Below are positions 33,601-41,197 of a stretch of DNA of 64,000 nucleotides, piece by piece. The notes below the pieces were generated by a model. It had not been told where the DNA came from. It searched no databases and saw only the letters and a program-made list of their open reading frames with translations. The position numbers and the translations under genes were made by a program. Source of the DNA: Microbulbifer agarilyticus (lineage in GTDB: Bacteria; Pseudomonadota; Gammaproteobacteria; Pseudomonadales; Cellvibrionaceae); NCBI RefSeq assembly GCF_019800665.1, contig NZ_JAHVKO010000003.1, forward strand, positions 558,001 to 622,000. The letters are read 5' to 3'. Every line of letters begins with the position of its first letter. Position 1 is the stretch's first letter.

Positions 33601-33784
33601 ATACTTCCTCTGCACTGGCTCCCGGCCACTGGGTATTGACCACCATCACCTTGAAGGTAAACGGCGGGTCTTCACTTTGGCCGAGCTGGGTATAAGAGAT
33701 GGTACCGATCACCCCGAGGATGATCATGGCGTAGAGCACCAGTGGCCGGTTATTGAGAGCCCACTCGGAAAGGTTGAATCGCAT
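30680..33784 (-). CDS. RND efflux pump inner-membrane transporter
   Basis: 1034-residue proton-driven RND (AcrB/HAE-type) transporter. It has the internal duplication typical of the family: an N-terminal helix, a large periplasmic loop, six helices (including LGLMVDDAIIAVEMMA with the proton-relay Asp pair, about residues 395-410), a second periplasmic loop and a final helix bundle. The C-terminus is Ala/Pro-rich. It belongs with the adaptor gene 66 bases upstream on the same strand. No outer-membrane TolC-type gene is adjacent, so a channel encoded elsewhere is implied. Substrate is unknown. Confidence 0.93.
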   Translation of the reverse strand: MRFNLSEWALNNRPLVLYAMIILGVIGTISYTQLGQSEDPPFTFKVMVVNTQWPGASAEEVSRQVTERIEKKLMETGDFERITSFSRPGQSQVMFVARESLHSDKIPELWYQVRKKVGDIRHTLPPDIQGPFFNDEFGTTFGNIYALTGAGFDYALMKDYADRLQLALQRIDNVGKVELLGLQDEKIWVEISNTKLASLGISLSQVQAVLQAQNQMADAGIVEAVSDRVRIRISGQFRSVEEIRQFPIYANGHTLTLGDIAKVQRGFSDPPQPRMRFMGEDAIGIAVSMKEGGDILQLGEHLDAAVIELQQDLPLGLELRKVSDQPAAVKSGVGEFVKVLIEALVIVMLVSFFSLGFRTGLVVALSIPLVLAMTFALMNYFGIGLHKISLGALVLGLGLMVDDAIIAVEMMAIKMEQGLSRIKAAGYAWTTTAFPMLTGTLITAAGFLPIATAQSGTGEYTRSIFQVVTLSLLASWVAAVIFVPYLGNRLLPERGGHGGSGHADPYNKPFYQRFRRILNWCLYYRKTVLLLTALIFFGAMFLFRFVPQQFFPSSARLELIVDLKLNEGASLYATEEQALRLEELLSQHPQIENYVAYVGTGSPRFYLPLDQQLPAASFAQFVVLTRSVDEREQVRAWLIATLSEQFAEVRTRVSRLENGPPVGYPVQFRVSGEHIGEARRIAREVANVVRGNEAVTNVHLDWEEPSKVVNLAVDQARARQMGVSSSSLSQALQGSLSGTAVGQYREDNELITVAVRGEERERQALAQLGNLAVQTNTGNSLPLNQIATLNYGFEEGIIWRRDRLPTVTVRADIYGTQQPASVVAELWPQLQHLRDALPAGYLLEIGGSVEESAQGQKSVNAGMPLFVFVVFTLLMLQLRSFSLSTMVFLTAPLGIIGVTLFLLLFNKPFGFVAMLGTIALAGMIMRNSVILVDQIEQDKGQGLSVWDAIVESTVRRFRPIVLTGLTAVLAMIPLSRSDFFGPMAVAIMGGLIVATALTLLFLPALYAAWYRVKRPNSDTASIAPAETPSIQPAG

Positions 33785-33850
33785 CTTAGGGTTTCCGGTC
33801 GTCCGCTACGGCGGAGGGTTAGCAGGGAATAAGGTTGCTTGCGCAAGCGG

Positions 33851-35035
33851 CTATTGCTGGTGGGCGATACGGTTATCCGCCTCGATAGGGCGGTTCTGTC
33901 GGTCGACAGGACGCACTCGCTGCCCCTCGCGTACCAGCTGAGTACCTGCGGCAAGGATCCAGTCCTGCGGGCTGAGCGTGGAAATAACTTCGGCATCTTC
34001 GTGGCCGTAGTTGGCAATGGTGACGGCCACCTTGTGCAGGGTGAAATGCTCCGGATCCATACGCCATACGTAGGGATCGGCGCCCTCCGCGGTAATTGCG
34101 GACATGGGCAGGCGCTGCGTCGGGCGTGCGCTGCTGGTGCGCGCGTAAACCCGCGCGCTCTGGCCGAGCTTGGGGGCAGGCTGATTTACCGCGCTGTCGG
34201 CGACCGGGACTAAAGTGACGCGTGCTTCGAAGGTGCGCAGCCCCGCTTCGGCGGCGGGGGACAGCTCGCGTACCGTGCCATTAATCGGCGCGCCGGGCGC
34301 TGACCACAACTCGATGGAGACGGGCTGACCAACCGCAAAGCGCGTTACCTCGTGCTCTGGCAAATCGATGCGCACCTCGCGCTCACCGTCTGCGGCCAGC
34401 ACAAATACCGTTTGTCCGGCACTCACCACCTGTCCGGCATCGACACTGCGACGGGTGATTACGCCATCGCTGGGGGCCTTGAGCACCGCGTAGGCGGCCT
34501 GGTTTGCTGCCACCTGCAGCTGGGCACGGGCGCGTTCCAGCTGCGCAACACTGCTGTCGTGTCGGGTACTGACCGCATCGAACTGCGATTCACCAATGAG
34601 TTTGCGCTCCAGCAGGTCGCGATAGCGCTCGAGCTCGTTACTGGCGTTGCGGTTTTCGGTTTGCGCGGCCTGCAATTGCGCTTTGGCCGCATCCCGCTGC
34701 AGGTTCAAGTCCTGGGCGTCGAGCTCGGCGAGGGGCTGGCCCTGCTTTACCCGCTGCCCGGTTTCTACCAGTCGGCGGGTGACCGCTCCACCCACGCGAA
34801 ACGCCAGTGCAGACTCATGCCGGGCGTGGACTTCTCCGGGGTAGACGGCCAGCTGGCTGCCGGACGCCTTAGGGTTTACCACGATCGCCGGGCGCGGCGG
34901 TGTGGCCTCGCCGCTTTCTGGCGTGGAGCAGGCGACCAGTATCAGCGAGCCCAGCAACAGGCTGGAGAGTTTGAGTGCGTGGCCCAGATGGCCCAGATGA
35001 TTTCGGTATCCTGGGTGTGCAAAAGCGCGTCGCAT
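33851..35035 (-). CDS. RND efflux periplasmic adaptor lipoprotein
   Basis: 394-residue membrane-fusion protein. The lipobox LVAC (about residue 36) follows a hydrophobic segment, and the N-terminus before it is unusually long. The lipoyl domain (AFRVGGAVTRRLVETGQRVKQGQPL, in part), alpha-hairpin (about residues 100-170), beta-barrel and membrane-proximal domains are in normal order. GAGG lies six bases before the ATG. It is transcribed with the pump gene and diverges from the tetR gene. Confidence 0.88.
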   Translation of the reverse strand: MRRAFAHPGYRNHLGHLGHALKLSSLLLGSLILVACSTPESGEATPPRPAIVVNPKASGSQLAVYPGEVHARHESALAFRVGGAVTRRLVETGQRVKQGQPLAELDAQDLNLQRDAAKAQLQAAQTENRNASNELERYRDLLERKLIGESQFDAVSTRHDSSVAQLERARAQLQVAANQAAYAVLKAPSDGVITRRSVDAGQVVSAGQTVFVLAADGEREVRIDLPEHEVTRFAVGQPVSIELWSAPGAPINGTVRELSPAAEAGLRTFEARVTLVPVADSAVNQPAPKLGQSARVYARTSSARPTQRLPMSAITAEGADPYVWRMDPEHFTLHKVAVTIANYGHEDAEVISTLSPQDWILAAGTQLVREGQRVRPVDRQNRPIEADNRIAHQQ

Positions 35036-35350
35036 GAGTACCTCATTCCTTGTGAATCACTGGGCGCACTAGTGACGGACAGTGGGGATCAAGGCGGATA
35101 CTGGTACAGTTGTCTGCCACGTCACATCGGCGCCCATTGCTACCTATTAATATGTAGGAGCCTTTGATTTGAGCTTGAGAGGCCAAGTCTGTAGTAAACT
35201 GGCCTTTAATGAACTGAAGAGTATAGTAAGTATATTAAACTCGTGAGTCCACTAATTCGGTGGAGGCGAGCGCGTACTTCAACCTGAATGACCGATCCGG
35301 TTGCTCGATTGGCTGGAAGTGTGTGAGAACGACGGCGATGAACCAGAACC
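35036..35350. promoter_or_regulatory. Divergent promoter/operator region of the RND pump and TetR regulator
   Basis: 315 bases with no gene. AT-rich sequence around 35205-35245 carries overlapping imperfect dyads (AGTATAGTAAGTATATTAAACT and ACTC-N2-GAGT), the expected place for a TetR-family operator. The exact site is not determined. Confidence 0.45.
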
Positions 35351-36007
35351 ATGAGTGAACAGAATCTATCCAACACTAAAGACGCACCGGTCAGTCGCGG
35401 TCGCCCCAAGGATCCAGCCAAGCGGCTGGCGATCCTGAATGCGGCCAAGGACCTGTTTCTTGCCCTCGGCTTTACCGGCACCAGCATGGATGCCGTGGCG
35501 GCGAAGGCGGGTGTATCCAAGTTGACGGTGTACAGCCACTTCTCCGATAAGGAAACGCTGTTCTGTGCGGCGATAGAGGCCAAGTGCGGCAGTCAGATGC
35601 CGGAGGAGATGTTTACCCTGGACGCGGGCGCACCGCTGTCAGATAGGTTGCAGGCGATTGGCGAAGCGTTCCTGGATATGCTCTACCACGATGATTCACT
35701 GCAGCTTATGCGCCTGATCAGTGCGGTGGGGGCTCAGGACCAGACCATGGCCAACCTGTTCTACGAAGCGGGCCCAGTGCGCACACGCAGTGAGATGATT
35801 CGTTTCCTTGACCGGGCGGTGGACCTGGGGCTGATGCAGGTGCCGGACCCGGAGCGGGCATCGGAAGTGTTTTTTGGCATGTTGCAGGGCGGCTGCACCC
35901 ATATCCAGATCATCATTGGTTGTGCCGAGCCGCCGTCGCGTGAGGAAATCGCCCAGCATGTGACGGAAGTCGTGCGCGTGTTTATGCGTGCCTATCAGTC
36001 GGCATAA
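35351..36007 (+). CDS. TetR-family transcriptional regulator
   Basis: 218 residues. The N-terminal helix-turn-helix (about residues 24-72) reads ILNAAKDLFLALGFTGTSMDAVAAKAGVSKLTVYSHFSDKE in parts, a textbook TetR DNA-binding domain of the AcrR type. The C-terminal helical domain binds ligand and dimerises. Divergent from the RND adaptor gene, it is probably its local repressor. A strong terminator follows. The Shine-Dalgarno sequence is weak. Confidence 0.9.
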   Translation: MSEQNLSNTKDAPVSRGRPKDPAKRLAILNAAKDLFLALGFTGTSMDAVAAKAGVSKLTVYSHFSDKETLFCAAIEAKCGSQMPEEMFTLDAGAPLSDRLQAIGEAFLDMLYHDDSLQLMRLISAVGAQDQTMANLFYEAGPVRTRSEMIRFLDRAVDLGLMQVPDPERASEVFFGMLQGGCTHIQIIIGCAEPPSREEIAQHVTEVVRVFMRAYQSA

Positions 36008-36060
36008 GCAGTCTGCATAAGCAGTCCGTATCAGCAACCGGCAGAGACCAGAATGTAAAA

Positions 36061-36090
36061 AGCCCGCGAGAAAAACTCGCGGGCTTTTTT
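36061..36090. terminator. Bidirectional intrinsic terminator, tetR / ABC permease
   Basis: AGCCCGCGAG / CTCGCGGGCT, a perfect ten-base stem with an A5 loop, with A-tract on the left and T-tract on the right. Confidence 0.93.
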
Positions 36091-36106
36091 GTTGCTGCCT
36101 GTGGGA

Positions 36107-36868
36107 TCAGGAGCGAATTTTGTAGCCGGTGCGGAAAATCCACCAGATTCCGGCCAGACAGGCGAACAGGAAAAACAGGGTCATCCCCAGGCTTATCCCC
36201 ACATTGACATCGGACACTCCGTAGAACGCCCAGCGGAAACCGCTGATCAGGTACACCACGGGGTTAAACAGGGTTACCTTCTGCCAGAACTCCGGCAGCA
36301 TATTGATGGAGTAAAAGGCTCCGCCCAAAAATGTCAGGGGAGTGATGACCATCAACGGGATAACTTGCAACTTCTGGAAGTCGTCGGCCCAAATGCCGAT
36401 GATAAAACCGAACATGCTGAAGGTAACTGCGGTGAGGACCAGAAAGCCAAACATCCAGAACGGGTGAGCGATTTCATAGTCCACAAAAAAGCGCGCGGTG
36501 ATCAAAATCAGGATGCCGATGACTACAGACTTGGTTGCCGCGGCACCCACATAGCCGGCAACAATTTCAAACGCGGACACCGGTGCCGACAGCACTTCAT
36601 AGATGGTGCCGGAAAACTTCGGGAAAAAGATACCGAAGGAGGCGTTGGAAATACTCTCCGATAGCAGCGAGAGCATAATCAGCCCGGGAATAATAAATGC
36701 CCCGTAGCTGACGCCCTCGATTTCCCCCAGGCGACTGCCGATGGCCGTGCCGAACACGATAAAGTACAGGCAGGTGGAAATTACCGGCCAGGCGATACTC
36801 TGCATCAAGGTGCGGCCGGTACGGGCCATTTCGAACTGGTAGATGGCGCGGATGCCATAAATATTCAC
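36107..36868 (-). CDS. ABC-2 type permease, YadH-like
   Basis: 253-residue membrane subunit with six predicted helices in the ABC-2 pattern. It has the conserved C-terminal segment [19 protein letters not shown] followed by [13 protein letters not shown]. It resembles E. coli YadH. GTG start after GAGGAAG. It lies 30 bases downstream of its ATPase gene on the same strand. Its substrate is not known. Confidence 0.88.
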   Translation of the reverse strand: MNIYGIRAIYQFEMARTGRTLMQSIAWPVISTCLYFIVFGTAIGSRLGEIEGVSYGAFIIPGLIMLSLLSESISNASFGIFFPKFSGTIYEVLSAPVSAFEIVAGYVGAAATKSVVIGILILITARFFVDYEIAHPFWMFGFLVLTAVTFSMFGFIIGIWADDFQKLQVIPLMVITPLTFLGGAFYSINMLPEFWQKVTLFNPVVYLISGFRWAFYGVSDVNVGISLGMTLFFLFACLAGIWWIFRTGYKIRS

Positions 36869-36898
36869 GATGTTACTTCCTCTTTCACCCAGCGGCTT

Positions 36899-37846
36899 TT
36901 ACCCGGCTTTTTGGCGTTCATCCTGGTTCTGATGCACTAGGCTGACGAAAATTTCTTCCAGCGAGCTTTCACTGGAGTGCAGGTCCTTGAACTCCATCCC
37001 CTGTTGGTTCAAAGCGCGCAGCAGGGTGGCGATCCCGGTGTGCTCACGCTGCGTATCGAAGGTGTAAATCAGTTGATTACCTTCATCGGCGATATCCAGT
37101 TCAAACTCTTTTAGTTCTTCTGGCAGTTCGCTGATCGGGTTTTGCAGGTGGATGGTCAGTTGTTTCTTGCCGAGCTTTTGCATCAGCTCGTGCTTCTCTT
37201 CCACCAGCACCAGTTCGCCATGATTGATCACGCCGATACGGTCTGCCATTTCTTCGGCTTCTTCGATGTAGTGGGTCGTCAGTATGATGGTTACACCACT
37301 CTCGCGCAGGCCGCGCACCATTTCCCACATATCGCGACGCAATTCCACATCCACGCCGGCGGTTGGTTCGTCGAGGAACAAGATGGAGGGTTCGTGGGAT
37401 AGTGCCTTGGCGATCATCACGCGGCGTTTCATGCCGCCGGACAGCGCCATGATTCTACTGTCCTTCTTATCCCACAAAGACAGTTGGCGCAGTATCTTTT
37501 CGATATGTTGTGGGTTTGGCGCCTTGCCAAACAGGCCGCGACTAAAGCTGACGGTATTCCACACGCTTTCGAAGGAGTCGGTGGAAAGCTCTTGGGGTAC
37601 CAGGCCGATCTTGCTGCGCGCCGCGCGGAATTCCCGCTGGATATCGTAGCCGTCGGCGGTGACCCGCCCACTGGTTGGATTGACGATGCCGCAGATGATA
37701 CTGATCAGCGTGGTTTTGCCGGCGCCATTGGGGCCGAGCAAAGCAAAGATTTCTCCGGAATTAATGTCGAGATCGACAGACTTGAGTGCGGTAAAACCAC
37801 CGGCGTAGGTTTTACCCACACCGGCGATGGAAATGATGGGTTGCAC
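36899..37846 (-). CDS. ABC transporter ATP-binding protein, YadG-like
   Basis: 315-residue ATPase. Walker A is GPNGAGKTT (about residue 39), signature LSGGMKRRV (about residue 138) and Walker [17 protein letters not shown]. The H-switch is in [11 protein letters not shown]. It resembles E. coli YadG, including the C-terminal extension. I set the start at a GTG (GTG CAA CCC) preceded by AAGGGGGAAG; the frame extends 19 codons further upstream without family similarity. It pairs with the permease downstream. Confidence 0.9.
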   Translation of the reverse strand: MQPIISIAGVGKTYAGGFTALKSVDLDINSGEIFALLGPNGAGKTTLISIICGIVNPTSGRVTADGYDIQREFRAARSKIGLVPQELSTDSFESVWNTVSFSRGLFGKAPNPQHIEKILRQLSLWDKKDSRIMALSGGMKRRVMIAKALSHEPSILFLDEPTAGVDVELRRDMWEMVRGLRESGVTIILTTHYIEEAEEMADRIGVINHGELVLVEEKHELMQKLGKKQLTIHLQNPISELPEELKEFELDIADEGNQLIYTFDTQREHTGIATLLRALNQQGMEFKDLHSSESSLEEIFVSLVHQNQDERQKAG

Positions 37847-37925
37847 GCTTCCCCCTTTGGAATGACTGGCAGTGCAGAATGCAGCCGCCCCAAGATGCTG
37901 CATAGGAAAGGGCGGGAGGCAATAA

Positions 37926-38654
37926 TTACTGCTGGAAGATTTTGTTGTAGAAGTTTACGGCACCTTCGTAGGCGTCGTTGGCGGCTGCTTCATCGTATTT
38001 CAGCGGGATGCCAAATTTTTCACCGCGCGCGGTAGCCGCCGGGTTGGTGAAGCCGTGTTGCACACCGGGGTAGCTGGTTACGTCGAAGCGCACGCCGGCG
38101 GTTTGCATTTCCTGTACGAAATTGGCCACGTGCTCGGCGGGGATCATGGCGTCGTCGCCGCCGGTATAGACCTGCAGTTCGGCAGTGATGTCACCGGCTT
38201 TTACTTTGATATCGCTTTCCAGCGCACCGTGGAAGCTGACAACGCCTTTGAGTGGCAGGCCGAGGCGGGCCATGGTGAGGGCAACGGCGCCACCGAAGCA
38301 GTAACCCTGGGCGGCGACCTGGCCTGCTTGCACAGTTGGGTGGGCGTTGATGAGGTCGAGGGCGGCCTGGAAGCGTTTCAGTGGTGCGCCTTCGGTTTCG
38401 ATGGTTTTGGTCATCAGGGCGCCGGCGTCGCTGGGGTTGTCGGCGCTTACGCCGGTGCCGTACATGTCGAGGGCAAAGGCGGTGAACCCTTCGGCGGCGA
38501 GGCGTTCGGCTTCTTCGCGGGTGAAGTCATTCATGCCCCACCATTCGTGCAACAGGAGGATAGCGGGGCGCTCACCTTCAATGCTGTCGTCGTAGGCCAG
38601 GTAGCCGGTAAAGGACTCGTCGTCGATATAGTATTCGATTGCTTCGGTATGCAT
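37926..38654 (-). CDS. Dienelactone hydrolase family protein
   Basis: 242-residue alpha/beta hydrolase of the DLH type. The nucleophile is cysteine in GYCFGG (about residue 125), with the acid in [10 protein letters not shown] and the His in GVQHGFTNP. An N-terminal [11 protein letters not shown] block supplies the oxyanion region. The start is ATG (MHTEAIEY) after a strong GGGAGGA site. Such enzymes act on lactones or esters; without catechol-degradation genes nearby the natural substrate is unclear. It lies downstream of the long palindrome at 38758 on the minus strand. Confidence 0.85.
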   Translation of the reverse strand: MHTEAIEYYIDDESFTGYLAYDDSIEGERPAILLLHEWWGMNDFTREEAERLAAEGFTAFALDMYGTGVSADNPSDAGALMTKTIETEGAPLKRFQAALDLINAHPTVQAGQVAAQGYCFGGAVALTMARLGLPLKGVVSFHGALESDIKVKAGDITAELQVYTGGDDAMIPAEHVANFVQEMQTAGVRFDVTSYPGVQHGFTNPAATARGEKFGIPLKYDEAAANDAYEGAVNFYNKIFQQ

Positions 38655-38757
38655 TGCGTCCTCCCTGAGGAATGCTTGGTCTTGGAAATAGTGAGCCAAG
38701 GTTAGTTGGATAGGGGAGGGGGCGCAATGGGTCGAAGTAGCTTGGTGCTTATGTGGC

Positions 38758-38868
38758 GGCAAAGCGCCGGGTGTGAATTTTCAGGACCGCTGTGAACCCA
38801 TCCCTGGGCGCTTCGGCGCAAACATCCTGTTTGCGACGATCCTGAAAATTCACACCCGGCGCTTTACC
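38758..38868. repeat. Long intergenic palindrome, copy A
   Basis: Arms of about 29 bases (38758-38786 and 38840-38868) are complementary except for one position. They enclose a 53-base core that itself contains CGCAAAC / GTTTGCG (38817-38823 with 38829-38835). The core includes TGTGAACCCATCCCTGGG, shared with copy C and in part with copy B. It lies 20 bases after the trmH stop codon. Confidence 0.85.
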
Positions 38869-38888
38869 TTAGCGATTCGCTTTTGTTG

Positions 38889-39575
38889 TTACTTATTGGG
38901 CTGTCGGTATTTCGGATCTTTCGGTGGGATGATATCGCCGTCTTCATCCAGCTCCGGAAATGGCAAGTTGTGTTTCTCGCAGTACTTCACCATTTTCGGG
39001 TGCATCCAGCGGAACAGAATATCTTTAATGGCCGGATCTTCTTCATCCAGCACCTTATCCTCATACATGCCGGCTTTTTGGCGCTGATGCATCGCCTCTT
39101 GCAGAATGATCGCAGCGGCCACACTCACGTTGTAACTCTCGACCATACCGATAATCGGAATGGTGACATGGTCGTCGGCATGCTCTGCGGCGTAATCGCT
39201 CAGGCCGTGTTTTTCGGCTCCCATGATCAGTGCAAAGGGTTTGGTGTAGTCGGCTGCGCGAAAGTCGATGGCGCGGTCGGACCAGTGGGCGGCGTAGAGG
39301 TGCATGCCGCGATTTTTGAGTTCGACTATGCCGGATTCGATATCGGGGTAGACGGCATTGCCGGTGAAGCGGCCACTGCCACCGGCTGTGTTGTGATATA
39401 GCAGGTGGCCGTAGCTGGGTTGCACCATGTGGATTTCGGGGATACCGACAGCGTCGGCGGTGCGCAGCATGGCGGAGATGTTCTGGCCCTTGTGCACCTG
39501 ATCGGTGAGCAGGGTCATGTCGTGCTGGCGCTGGCGGAGCACCTGTTTAAATTTCTCGTAGCGGCTGCGGCTCAT
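38889..39575 (-). CDS. trmH: tRNA (guanosine-18-2'-O)-methyltransferase TrmH
   Basis: 228-residue SpoU-family enzyme (E. coli TrmH 229) that methylates the ribose of G18 in the tRNA D-loop using S-adenosylmethionine. Motif 1 is NISAMLRTADAVG (about residue 32), motif 2 is GAEKHGLS (about residue 119) and motif 3 is IPIIGMVESYNVSVAAA (about residue 140); together they form the trefoil knot. The C-terminal extension, rich in acidic residues and Pro, is that of TrmH. It is monocistronic, ending at palindrome copy A. Confidence 0.9.
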   Translation of the reverse strand: MSRSRYEKFKQVLRQRQHDMTLLTDQVHKGQNISAMLRTADAVGIPEIHMVQPSYGHLLYHNTAGGSGRFTGNAVYPDIESGIVELKNRGMHLYAAHWSDRAIDFRAADYTKPFALIMGAEKHGLSDYAAEHADDHVTIPIIGMVESYNVSVAAAIILQEAMHQRQKAGMYEDKVLDEEDPAIKDILFRWMHPKMVKYCEKHNLPFPELDEDGDIIPPKDPKYRQPNK

Positions 39576-39646
39576 GGTACTTCTTGTGGAGTTGTTTTAG
39601 ACGGAGAGCATTTCAGGCCGCGGAGTATAGCACTGGCACCGTGGGT

Positions 39647-40900
39647 CTATTTTAGCGGCGCGTTGAACGGTTCTATGGTGACCCAGTCGCCGGTCTCACA
39701 ATCACCTCCTTCACGGGGCAGCACCACAAAACAGTTGGCGCCGGCGAAGCCAGAGAGAATGTGGCTACCCTGAATGCCCCGGGTTTCCACCACCTGGATA
39801 CCGTCGCCATCGCAATAGGTAAAGCCGCGTTGGTAGTCGGTGCGGCCGGGGCGCTTGCGGATGTTGTTGAGTAGGCGTGCGCGCGTCTGCAGTGGTGGGT
39901 GACGGTGTTCTGCGGAAGTACCGCGCAGTTTTTCCAGCGCCGGTACTACTAGCTGATCCAGCGTGACGATCGCAGAAACGGGGTTGCCGGGTAGGCCGAA
40001 GAATAGGGTTTCGCCCTGATCCTTGGGCAGGCGACCGAAGGCGAAGGGTTTGCCTGGTTTGATGGCGAGTTTCCAGAAGCCGATTTCGCCGAGTTCCTGT
40101 AATACGGTTTTGGTGAAGTCGGCTTCGCCCACGGATACGCCGCCGCTGGTAATCACGAAGTCGGCGTTGTCCCGGGCCTCGACAAATGCCTCGCGGATTT
40201 TTTCCGGTTGGTCTGGCCAGCAGCCGAGGTCGAGAATCTCGACACCCAGTTGTTCCAGTGCGGCGTGCAGGGCGATACGGTTGCTATCGTAAATGTCGCC
40301 GTCGCCGAGTTCAGATACCGGGGTGCCGATGGGCTTGAGTTCATCGCCGATGGAAAGCAGGGCGGCTTTCAGTTTGCGGTGTACGGTGATTTCCGCCACG
40401 CCGGTGCCGGCGAGCAGGGCGATGTGAGGCACTTTAATTTTTGCGCCCACCGGTACCAGACTTTGGCCGGTGTGGACGTCTTCACCTCGGCGGCGAATGT
40501 TTTCGCCGGGCCTGGCGGGGCGGCTCATGGTGAGTTGGTCGGCTTCGACGCTGCAATTTTCTTGCATCTGTACGCGATCGGCGCCTTCAGGTACCGCAGC
40601 GCCGGTGGTGATGCGGGTGGCTTGGCCGGGTTCGAGTGTACCGTCGAAGGGGTGCCCGGCGAGGCTTTTGCCGATCAGGATATAACTATGGTGGTCTCCG
40701 CACAGGGCGTAGCCGTCCATGGCGGAGTTGTCGCAAGGGGGTAGGTCTAGCGCTGCCAGTACCGGTTCGGCCAGTACCCGGCCACATGCCTGGACGAGGG
40801 GGATTGTCTCTGTTGCGGTAATGGGCTGGATGCTATCGATCAGCATCTGTTTGGCGGTTTCTACGGAACGCAGACCATCTTGTGCACAGACATCGGACAT
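39647..40900 (-). CDS. moeA: Molybdopterin molybdenumtransferase MoeA
   Basis: 417-residue enzyme (E. coli 411) that inserts molybdate into adenylylated molybdopterin. The N-terminal block PPCDNSAMDGYAL (about residue 57), TGAAVPEGADRV, the MoCF-type TSGGVSVGEADF (about residue 252) and GLPGNPVSA (about residue 303) are all present. Start at ATG (MSDVCAQDG); the reading frame runs 82 codons further upstream across palindrome copy B but is not family-like there. It lies next to nasA, which needs the cofactor. mobA at 54.7 kb belongs to the same supply route. Confidence 0.95.
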   Translation of the reverse strand: MSDVCAQDGLRSVETAKQMLIDSIQPITATETIPLVQACGRVLAEPVLAALDLPPCDNSAMDGYALCGDHHSYILIGKSLAGHPFDGTLEPGQATRITTGAAVPEGADRVQMQENCSVEADQLTMSRPARPGENIRRRGEDVHTGQSLVPVGAKIKVPHIALLAGTGVAEITVHRKLKAALLSIGDELKPIGTPVSELGDGDIYDSNRIALHAALEQLGVEILDLGCWPDQPEKIREAFVEARDNADFVITSGGVSVGEADFTKTVLQELGEIGFWKLAIKPGKPFAFGRLPKDQGETLFFGLPGNPVSAIVTLDQLVVPALEKLRGTSAEHRHPPLQTRARLLNNIRKRPGRTDYQRGFTYCDGDGIQVVETRGIQGSHILSGFAGANCFVVLPREGGDCETGDWVTIEPFNAPLK

Positions 40901-41040
40901 GAAGCTCGCCTTTTCTTTGTCGACTTGAGTTGCAAGATAGCTTTGTAAGGGCTGTTGGTTCAAGTGTTGGGGAGTTCGAGTATTGGTGGCGTGGGTTAGT
41001 TGTCTGGGGTAGGTGGTACTTACTTGACTGGTTGTGTGGC

Positions 41041-41152
41041 GGCAAAGCACCGGGGATGGGTTTTCGAAACCGCCACAAGTACATCCCTGTAGGCTGCGTC
41101 GGCGACGTCCGTGTCGCCGACGCTTTCGTAAACCCATCCCTGGCACTTTGCC
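41041..41152. repeat. Long intergenic palindrome, copy B
   Basis: Arms of 30 bases (41041-41070 and 41123-41152), about 26 of 30 positions complementary. The core contains CGGCGAC / GTCGCCG (41100-41106 with 41113-41119) and ACATCCCTG, like copy A. The outer arms begin with GGCAAAGC-CCGGG as in copy A. It lies 45 bases after the nasA stop codon. Confidence 0.85.
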
Positions 41153-41197
41153 TTCGTATTAAGTAGGTAGGTTGTCGACGGTTTCGGAGAAACCAGT